Assembly: GCF_005938745.2 (NCBI RefSeq)
Contig: NZ_VCBX02000001.1
Span: forward strand, 3,072,001 to 3,136,000
Direction: 5' to 3'
Source of the DNA: Rhodococcus sp. KBS0724
GTDB taxonomy: Bacteria > Actinomycetota > Actinomycetes > Mycobacteriales > Mycobacteriaceae
Length of the DNA stretch: 64,000 bases
Shown: in pieces, positions 56,839 through 64,000 of the stretch
How the letters are laid out: each line of letters begins with the position of its first letter
Position numbering within the stretch: the stretch's first letter is position 1
Made by a program: the position numbers and the translations under genes
Notes under the pieces: generated by a model
What the model was told of the DNA's origin: nothing
The model's database searches: none
The model's input: the letters and a program-made list of their open reading frames with translations, nothing else

Positions 56839-59800
56839 TGCCACGCCGTACAGATCTCAAGCACATCCTGGTAATCGGCTCCGGTCCGATCGTCATCGGT
56901 CAGGCCTGCGAGTTCGACTACTCGGGCACTCAGGCTTGCCGCGTCCTCCAGGAGGAGGGCCTGCGAGTCAGCCTGGTCAACTCCAACCCGGCGACCATCA
57001 TGACGGACCCCGAGTTCGCCGACGCCACGTACGTCGAGCCGATCACGGCCGAGTTCCTCGAGAAGGTCATCGCCAAGGAAGCGTTGCAGGGCAATAAGAT
57101 CGACGCCGTCCTCGCGACGCTCGGCGGTCAGACCGCTCTCAACGCCGCAGTGGCGCTGCACGAGCAGGGCATCCTCGAGAAGTACGACGTCGAGCTCATC
57201 GGCGCGGACTTCGACGCCATCCAGCGCGGCGAGGATCGCCAGAAGTTCAAGGACATCGTTGCCAAGGTCGGCGGCGAATCCGCCAAGTCGGCTGTCTGCT
57301 ACACGATGGACGAAGTACACGCCACGGTTGCCGAACTCGGTTACCCGGTTGTCGTGCGCCCGTCCTTCACCATGGGTGGCCTCGGTTCCGGCATGGCGTA
57401 CAACGTCGACGATCTCAACCGGATCGCCGGTGGCGGTCTGGCTGCGTCGCCGACCGCCAACGTCCTGATCGAGGAATCCATCCTCGGCTGGAAGGAATAC
57501 GAACTCGAACTCATGCGTGACAGTCGCGACAACGTCGTGATCGTCTGCTCCATCGAGAACGTCGACCCGGTCGGTGTTCACACCGGCGACAGCGTCACGG
57601 TCGCTCCGGCGATGACGCTGACCGACCGCGAGTACCAGGCGATGCGCGACCTCTCCATCGACATCCTGCGTGAGGTGGGCGTCGACACCGGCGGCTGCAA
57701 CATCCAGTTCGCGATGGACCCGGCCGACGGCCGCCTGGTTGTCATCGAGATGAACCCGCGCGTGTCCCGCTCGTCGGCACTGGCATCGAAGGCGACCGGG
57801 TACCCGATCGCGAAGATGGCCGCCAAGCTGGCCATCGGTTACACGCTCGACGAGATCGTCAACGACATCACCAAGGAAACCCCGGCGTGCTTCGAGCCGA
57901 CACTCGACTACGTCGTCGTCAAGGCTCCTCGCTTCGCGTTCGAGAAGTTCCCCGGCGCCGACGGAACGCTGACCACCACGATGAAGTCGGTGGGCGAGGC
58001 CATGAGCATCGGCCGCAACTTCACCGAGGCATTCGGCAAGGTCATGCGCTCGCTCGAGACCAAGCGTGCGGGATACTGGACGGGCCCCGAGGTCGAGGCC
58101 GAGAGCCTCGAAGCTCTGCTTGCCGATATCAGCGTTCCGCAGGACGGCCGCATGTACGGCATCGAGAAGGCGTTTGCCCTCGGCGCAACCGTCGAGCAGC
58201 TTTTCGACGCCACCAAGATCGACCCGTGGTTCCTCGACCAGTTCCAGCAGATCCACGAACTCGGCGAAAAGCTGCGCGTTGCAGAGACTTTCGACGAGGT
58301 TGCGCTGCGTCAGGCCAAGTACCACGGCCTCTCGGACCGTCAGATCGCAGCTCTGCGCCCCGAACTCGGTGGTGACACGCACGCAGGTGAGGATGCAGTT
58401 CGCGCTCTGCGTGATCAGCTGGGCGTGCGCCCCGTCTACAAGACCGTCGACACCTGCGCGGCAGAGTTCGAAGCCAAGACGCCGTACCACTACTCCACGT
58501 ACGAACTCGACCCCAACGCTGAGTCGGAAGTGGCTCCGCAGACCGAGCGTCCCAAGGTACTGATCCTCGGATCCGGCCCCAACCGCATCGGTCAGGGCAT
58601 CGAGTTCGACTACTCGTGTGTCCACGCTGCGCAGACGCTGTCCGAGGCCGGCTACGAGACCGTCATGGTCAACTGCAACCCCGAGACCGTCTCCACCGAC
58701 TACGACACCGCTGATCGCCTGTACTTCGAGCCGCTCACCTTCGAGGACGTGTTCGAGGTCTACCGCGCCGAAGCACAGTCGGGCACCGTTGCCGGCGTCA
58801 TCGTCCAGCTCGGTGGCCAGACCCCGCTCGGGTTGGCAAAGCGCCTCGAAGCTGCCGGCGTTCCCATCGTCGGAACCAGCCCCGCAGCTATCGACCTCGC
58901 CGAGGATCGCGGCGAATTCGGTCGAGTGCTGACCGAAGCCGGTCTGCCCGCACCGAAGTTCGGTACCGCCACCACGTTCGACGGTGCCCGCGACATCGCA
59001 GCAGGCATCGGCTACCCGGTCCTGGTCCGTCCGTCGTACGTCCTCGGTGGACGCGGCATGGAGATCGTGTACGACGAGGCTTCACTCGCCAACTACATCT
59101 CCCGCGCCACGGAAATCTCCGACGACCGCCCCGTGCTGGTCGACCGCTTCCTCGAAGACGCCGTCGAGATCGACGTCGACGCTCTGTGTGACGGCACCGA
59201 GGTGTACCTCGCCGGCGTCATGGAGCACATCGAGGAAGCCGGCATTCACTCCGGTGACTCCGCCTGTGCGCTGCCGCCCATCACCCTGGGTCGCGCAGAC
59301 CTCGAGAACGTTCGACGCTCCACCGAGGCTCTGGCCAAGGGAATCGGCGTCAAGGGCCTGCTCAACGTGCAGTACGCACTCAAGGACGACATTCTCTACG
59401 TCCTCGAAGCGAACCCGCGTGCCAGCCGCACCGTTCCGTTCGTCTCCAAGGCGACGGCTGTTCAGTTGGCCAAGGCGTGTGCTCGCGTCATGCTCGGCGA
59501 GTCCATCGCCGAACTGCGGGTCAGCGGCATCCTGCCTGCAGAGGGCGACGGCGGCAACACCCCGGCCGGCGCACCGATTGCCGTCAAGGAAGCCGTGCTG
59601 CCGTTCAACCGTTTCCGTCGCGCCGACGGAACCGGCGTCGACACCCTGCTGAGCCCGGAAATGAAGTCCACCGGCGAGGTCATGGGCATCGACTTCGACT
59701 TCGGCACCGCTTTTGCGAAGTCGCAGACCGCTGCCTACGGATCGCTGCCCACCGAAGGCGCCGTGTTCGTCTCGGTCGCCAACAAGGACAAGCGCTCGCT

Positions 59801-60194
59801 GATCTTCCCGGTCAAGCGTCTCGCAGACCTGGGCTTCACGATCCTTGCAACCGATGGAACTGCAGAAGTTCTGCGCCGCAACGGAATCCAGTGCACCAAC
59901 GTGTACAAGCAGTCCGGTGAAGAAGTTCCTGAGGGAGCTGTGACCATCGTCGACCAGATCCGTAGCGGTGAGGTCGCCATGATCATCAACACCCCGTACG
60001 GCAACTCCGGCCCGCGAGTCGACGGCTACGAGATTCGCAGTGCAGCGGTGGCGTCGAACATTCCGTGCATCACGACGGTGCAGGGCGCTTCGGCGGCCGT
60101 TCAGGGCATCGAAGCTGTTCTGCGCGGCGACATCGGCGTTCACTCCTTGCAGGAACTGCACGCCGGACTGCGCCAACCGTCCGCACAGTCGTGA
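56838..60194 (+). CDS. carB: carbamoyl-phosphate synthase large subunit
   Basis: 1118 residues, full length. Two homologous ATP-grasp halves: the first opens [20 protein letters not shown], the second [20 protein letters not shown] (about residue 572). ATP-binding loops [16 protein letters not shown] and [16 protein letters not shown] are both intact. The C-terminal MGS-like allosteric domain (about 960-1118) ends the protein. It makes carbamoyl phosphate for pyrimidine and arginine synthesis and is feedback-controlled by UMP. Overlaps pyrF by 4 bases. Confidence 0.97.
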   Translation: MPRRTDLKHILVIGSGPIVIGQACEFDYSGTQACRVLQEEGLRVSLVNSNPATIMTDPEFADATYVEPITAEFLEKVIAKEALQGNKIDAVLATLGGQTALNAAVALHEQGILEKYDVELIGADFDAIQRGEDRQKFKDIVAKVGGESAKSAVCYTMDEVHATVAELGYPVVVRPSFTMGGLGSGMAYNVDDLNRIAGGGLAASPTANVLIEESILGWKEYELELMRDSRDNVVIVCSIENVDPVGVHTGDSVTVAPAMTLTDREYQAMRDLSIDILREVGVDTGGCNIQFAMDPADGRLVVIEMNPRVSRSSALASKATGYPIAKMAAKLAIGYTLDEIVNDITKETPACFEPTLDYVVVKAPRFAFEKFPGADGTLTTTMKSVGEAMSIGRNFTEAFGKVMRSLETKRAGYWTGPEVEAESLEALLADISVPQDGRMYGIEKAFALGATVEQLFDATKIDPWFLDQFQQIHELGEKLRVAETFDEVALRQAKYHGLSDRQIAALRPELGGDTHAGEDAVRALRDQLGVRPVYKTVDTCAAEFEAKTPYHYSTYELDPNAESEVAPQTERPKVLILGSGPNRIGQGIEFDYSCVHAAQTLSEAGYETVMVNCNPETVSTDYDTADRLYFEPLTFEDVFEVYRAEAQSGTVAGVIVQLGGQTPLGLAKRLEAAGVPIVGTSPAAIDLAEDRGEFGRVLTEAGLPAPKFGTATTFDGARDIAAGIGYPVLVRPSYVLGGRGMEIVYDEASLANYISRATEISDDRPVLVDRFLEDAVEIDVDALCDGTEVYLAGVMEHIEEAGIHSGDSACALPPITLGRADLENVRRSTEALAKGIGVKGLLNVQYALKDDILYVLEANPRASRTVPFVSKATAVQLAKACARVMLGESIAELRVSGILPAEGDGGNTPAGAPIAVKEAVLPFNRFRRADGTGVDTLLSPEMKSTGEVMGIDFDFGTAFAKSQTAAYGSLPTEGAVFVSVANKDKRSLIFPVKRLADLGFTILATDGTAEVLRRNGIQCTNVYKQSGEEVPEGAVTIVDQIRSGEVAMIINTPYGNSGPRVDGYEIRSAAVASNIPCITTVQGASAAVQGIEAVLRGDIGVHSLQELHAGLRQPSAQS

Positions 60195-61012
60195 CCCTCA
60201 GTTGGGGTCAGCGCCTTCGGTCCGCGACTGCGGACCGGGGGCGGCTGTGTGTGGGCATCGACCCACACCCGGCGCTCCTCGACGCGTGGGGCTTGCCCCG
60301 CTCCGCCGACGGCTTGGCGACGTTCGCGGCCATCTGTGTCGAAGCATTCACCGGTGAGGTTGCACTCGTGAAGCCTCAGGTCGCGTTTTTCGAGGCGTAC
60401 GGCAGCGCGGGATTTGCCGTCCTCGAGCACACGATTGCGGCTCTTCGTGACGCGGGAACCCTCGTCGTGGCCGACGCCAAGCGCGGCGACATCGGTTCCA
60501 CCATGGATGCGTATGCACAGGCGTGGCTCGGTGAATCTCCGCTGACCTCGGATTCGGTGACGGTGTCGCCGTATCTCGGGTTCGGTGCCTTGGCTCCGGC
60601 CCTGGACCTTGCCCGTGAGAATGCGCGCGGAATCTTTGTACTCGCGCGCACGTCCAATCCCGAGGGCGGTGGATTGCAGCAGTCTGCCGCCGATGGTGTG
60701 TCGGTGGCACAGTCGATCGTCGACGACGCTGTTGCCGCCAATGCTGACGGCCGCGACACCGTCGGACTCGTAGTGGGTGCTACTCGCGATCACGGCTTGG
60801 ACCTGACCGACTTCAACGGTCCGATCCTCGCTCCGGGGCTTGGCGCCCAAGGCGCCACGGCCGCAGATCTGGCCGAGATCTTTGCCGGTTCGACGGAGTT
60901 GCTCCTGCCGAATTCGTCGCGCGGCGTTCTCAAACACGGACCGTCGGTGTCGGCGCTCCGCGAGGCTGCCAGGCGTGATCGGGACGAGATCGAAGCAGCG
61001 TTGGCGAACTGA
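60191..61012 (+). CDS. pyrF: orotidine 5'-phosphate decarboxylase (mycobacterial type)
   Basis: 273 residues, the long type II form. The active-site block is [20 protein letters not shown] (Lys-Asp network, about residues 92-111), preceded by [13 protein letters not shown] and [11 protein letters not shown] and followed by [11 protein letters not shown] and [10 protein letters not shown]. It decarboxylates OMP to UMP, the last step. GTG start overlapping the carB stop (GTGA). The next gene starts 3 bases later. Confidence 0.95.
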   Translation: MTLSWGQRLRSATADRGRLCVGIDPHPALLDAWGLPRSADGLATFAAICVEAFTGEVALVKPQVAFFEAYGSAGFAVLEHTIAALRDAGTLVVADAKRGDIGSTMDAYAQAWLGESPLTSDSVTVSPYLGFGALAPALDLARENARGIFVLARTSNPEGGGLQQSAADGVSVAQSIVDDAVAANADGRDTVGLVVGATRDHGLDLTDFNGPILAPGLGAQGATAADLAEIFAGSTELLLPNSSRGVLKHGPSVSALREAARRDRDEIEAALAN

Positions 61013-61015
61013 TCC

Positions 61016-62278
61016 GTGAGCGATCACGACGAGTCAAGTGCTGTCGGATCGCGGTGGTACCGTCCTGCGGTGAACGGATTGGACGGATTGTGGGCGCGTC
61101 GCTGGTGGCGCGTCGGGGTGCTTGTTGTGGTGTGCGGGTTGTTGGCCACCGCGTTTCAAGCCTTGACCGGTGTGCACGGCGACGACCTCGCGGTGTACCG
61201 CACTGCGGGGCAGGCCGTCCTGGACGGCACCAACCTGTACGACGGCACGTTCAATGCCAGATTGCCGTTCACGTATCCGCCGTTTGCCGCTGTCGTTGCC
61301 GTCCCGGTTGCGATCGGCACGTGGGGTTTCATGCAGTGGACGTGGAGTTTTGTCAGCCTCCTGATGCTGGCCGCGATCATCGCACTGAGCTACCGGGAAG
61401 TGCCGCTCACACGTAAGCGGCCGCTGTCGGTGTACGTGGGATTTTTGATTCTGTGGACGATTGCGTCGCCCATCTCGGACCATCTCGGGTACGGGCAGGT
61501 CGGACTGTTTCTGACATTTCTGTGCTTGATCGACGTCCTCGCGCGGCCGAAGTGGCTGCCCGAGGGCGTCTTGGTCGGCATAGCCGGAGCCGTCAAGCTC
61601 GTGCCTATCGTCTACCTCGGCTACTACGTCATCACCGGAAAGTGGAAGGCGTTTGCCGGGGGCGTCGCAGGTTTTGCCGGTGCCACTGCCGTCGGTTTTG
61701 CGATTCTGCCGCGCGCGAGCATCGACTACTTCGCCGACATCGCGTCGCTGTCGGGACGCGTTGCGGTGGGAGATCCGGCGGTATTCGGAAATCAGTCGCT
61801 CCGCGGAATGCTGTTGCGGGTACTTCCCGACGGCATGGTGGGGCCTGTGTGGCTGGCTACGTGTGTTGTGCTGGCGGCGCTGGGGATTCTTGCGACTCGG
61901 CGTGTGCAGCGCTTACGTGGGGATCTGGCGGCGTTTACCGTGGTCGCACTGCTTGCCGCTGTGGTGACGCCGATCGCCTGGACCCATCACTTCGTGTGGC
62001 TGGTGCCGGCCGTGGGCGTGCTCTTGACGCCGCCGCGGGGGAGAAGCAGCATTCCCGCGTGGTCGTGGGCTGCCGTTGCAGTCACTGCTGCAGTGGTGCT
62101 GTTCCGGCTGCCGCGGGTGGGAGCGGACCTCGACGTCCCCGTTGTCGGTTTCATCTTGGAGAACTCTTTACTCTGGGCTGCGTGTGCCGTCCTGGTGGCG
62201 TTGGTTGTGCCGGGTTCTGCCCGAATTACCGATGCTGACGCGAGTGCCGGCGATCCGAAATCTTCACTTTCGGCGTGA
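61016..62278 (+). CDS. GT87-family (DUF2029) polyprenyl-mannose-type mannosyltransferase
   Basis: 420 residues with about ten membrane segments. The first extracytoplasmic loop contains HGDDLAVYRTAGQAVLDG and FTYPPFAAVVAVPVAIG, the typical GT-C DUF2029 pattern with acidic catalytic residues (DD, Asp about 56-57), and GYGQVGLFLTFLCLIDVLAR and GNQSLRGMLLR follow. Members add alpha-1,2 mannose to lipomannan/LAM or to arabinogalactan precursors using polyprenyl-phosphate mannose. Its exact acceptor is unknown. Directly after pyrF by 3 bases, perhaps in the same transcript. Ends before the long mihF leader. Confidence 0.85.
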   Translation: MSDHDESSAVGSRWYRPAVNGLDGLWARRWWRVGVLVVVCGLLATAFQALTGVHGDDLAVYRTAGQAVLDGTNLYDGTFNARLPFTYPPFAAVVAVPVAIGTWGFMQWTWSFVSLLMLAAIIALSYREVPLTRKRPLSVYVGFLILWTIASPISDHLGYGQVGLFLTFLCLIDVLARPKWLPEGVLVGIAGAVKLVPIVYLGYYVITGKWKAFAGGVAGFAGATAVGFAILPRASIDYFADIASLSGRVAVGDPAVFGNQSLRGMLLRVLPDGMVGPVWLATCVVLAALGILATRRVQRLRGDLAAFTVVALLAAVVTPIAWTHHFVWLVPAVGVLLTPPRGRSSIPAWSWAAVAVTAAVVLFRLPRVGADLDVPVVGFILENSLLWAACAVLVALVVPGSARITDADASAGDPKSSLSA

Positions 62279-62648
62279 GATTCGGTCGCGACACGCGCAA
62301 ACGCGTCGAATTGCGTCGAAAAATTTGACTGTGGCGCCGGGCACGTCCGGAGTCGGTGTGGTCGAGGCCTGGGGTAACCCGGGGTCATATCGGGTCCATT
62401 TATCGAAAAGTCTTGTGCTACAATTGATTTCGCAATCGTATTAACGTTCATATCGTTTTGTTTCGGTCGAGATCGCGATGTCGTGGACATCGATTTCGAG
62501 ATACGTTCCAGAGCGCATAACCCACCGTGATCTGCACCGGACCGCGGGGGGTGGGTTAGCAATTCGCGCCAGGCGTGAGTACGGTCGCTATCGCTGCTGG
62601 TTATCCAGTGGAATAGACAAAATTTGCACACGACGAGACGGAGGAACC
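62279..62648 (+). promoter_or_regulatory. promoter and long structured leader of mihF
   Basis: 370 bases with no gene. An extended -10 TGCTACAAT (62417-62424 for TGC plus TACAAT) lies about 225 bases upstream of the mihF start. Two stem-loops follow: CGATGTC-GTG-GACATCG (62476-62492) and TAACCCACC (62518-62526) with GGTGGGTTA (62550-62558). A third short pairing ACGCG-CAAA-CGCGT (62293-62306) after the GT87 gene may help terminate that transcript. Confidence 0.5.
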
Positions 62649-62969
62649 GTGGCCCTTCCCCAGTTGACTGATGAGCAGCGCGCTGCTGCTTTGGAGAAGG
62701 CAGCTGCTGCCCGCAAGGCCAGGGCTGAGCTCAAGGAGCGCCTGAAGCGTGGCGGCACCGACCTTAAAGAGGTCCTCAAGGACGCCGAAGACAACGAAAT
62801 CTTGGGCAAGATGAAGGTTTCTGCACTGCTCGAGGCTTTGCCGAAGGTGGGCAAGGTCAAGGCTCAGGAGATCATGACCGAGCTGGAGATCGCTCCGACG
62901 CGTCGCATCCGCGGCCTCGGTGATCGTCAGCGTCGGGCTCTGCTCACCAAGTTCGACTTCGAGGTCTGA
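62649..62969 (+). CDS. mihF: integration host factor, actinobacterial type (mIHF)
   Basis: 106 residues. The N-terminal helix ALPQLTDEQRAAALEKAAAA and the lysine-rich helix ARKARAELKERLKRG precede a helix-two-turn-helix domain (LEALPKVGKVKAQEIMTELE, then RIRGLGDRQRRALLTKF). It is a nucleoid protein that bends DNA, needed for phage L5 integration and chromosome organisation, unrelated to enteric IHF. GTG start with GGAGG, 6 bases upstream. Placed before gmk-rpoZ, as in mycobacteria. Confidence 0.95.
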   Translation: MALPQLTDEQRAAALEKAAAARKARAELKERLKRGGTDLKEVLKDAEDNEILGKMKVSALLEALPKVGKVKAQEIMTELEIAPTRRIRGLGDRQRRALLTKFDFEV

Positions 62970-63029
62970 GTCGAACCGTGAGAAAAACTGGCGCAACAGT
63001 AGTGATGAGCGCTGCGAAAACAGTTTCTT

Positions 63030-63999
<970 letters not shown>

Positions 64000-64000
64000 G

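Noticed and set aside
56835..58625. 596-codon open frame on the minus strand
   Set aside because: It is the antisense of the first half of carB; the high third-position GC of carB keeps that frame open. No independent start signal, and the composition is unlike a protein.

Overview
The window looks like chromosome of a mycolic-acid actinomycete, most likely Rhodococcus (erythropolis/qingshengii-like). This is inferred from the moderately high GC, frequent GTG starts, tightly overlapping stop/start pairs, an actinobacterial mihF, a type II aroQ, the mycobacterial-type pyrF, and the gene orders alaS-ruvX-mltG-aroE-pilin peptidase, aroC-aroK-aroB-aroQ-pepQ-efp-nusB and pyrR-pyrB-pyrC-carA-carB-pyrF-mihF-gmk-rpoZ, which mycobacteria share. 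No tRNA, rRNA, CRISPR array or intact insertion sequence was seen.

Layout. (1) 1-3.9 kb: core genes, namely the 3' end of alaS, then ruvX, mltG, aroE and a prepilin peptidase, all on the plus strand. (2) 3.9-45.3 kb: a long, variable, mostly minus-strand zone between the prepilin peptidase and aroC. It holds, in order: a VOC protein; a secreted lipase coupled to an NDH-2-like flavoprotein; a sulfate-ester cluster (arylsulfatase, alkylsulfatase-type dioxygenase, Tat lipoprotein solute-binding protein); a TDT-family transporter facing narGHJI; a WYL regulator with a YdeI-like protein and an epoxide hydrolase; an ArsR/SRPBCC pair; an orphan branched-chain-type binding protein; a 3-ketosteroid dehydrogenase facing a GntR regulator; a run of hypothetical and visibly broken genes (25-40 kb); a winged-helix nucleotidyltransferase/HEPN pair with a strong double operator; and a cmtR-DUF3703-P-type ATPase metal-efflux operon. 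(3) 45.7-49.1 kb: shikimate operon aroC-aroK-aroB-aroQ, closed by a perfect 17-bp terminator stem. (4) 49.1-52.0 kb: a membrane protein (minus strand), pepQ, efp, nusB. (5) 52.1-62.3 kb: the pyrimidine operon behind a PyrR-type leader, ending with pyrF and a GT87 mannosyltransferase. (6) 62.3-64 kb: mihF behind a long structured leader, gmk and rpoZ.

How it fits together. The core blocks make chorismate and UMP and supply translation, transcription and nucleoid functions. The inserted zone adds accessory metabolism: anaerobic nitrate respiration, sulfate esters, steroid ring dehydrogenation, lipid hydrolysis, heavy-metal export. It also shows marked gene decay: at least six relics with frameshifts or internal stops lie between 25 and 40 kb. 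The least explained parts are the wHTH-nucleotidyltransferase/HEPN module at 40.2-41.3 kb with its palindromes and nearby 20-bp-stem cruciform, the small unknown genes beside it, and a metal ATPase whose usual Cys-Pro or Ser-Pro-Cys metal motif reads Ser-Pro-Tyr.
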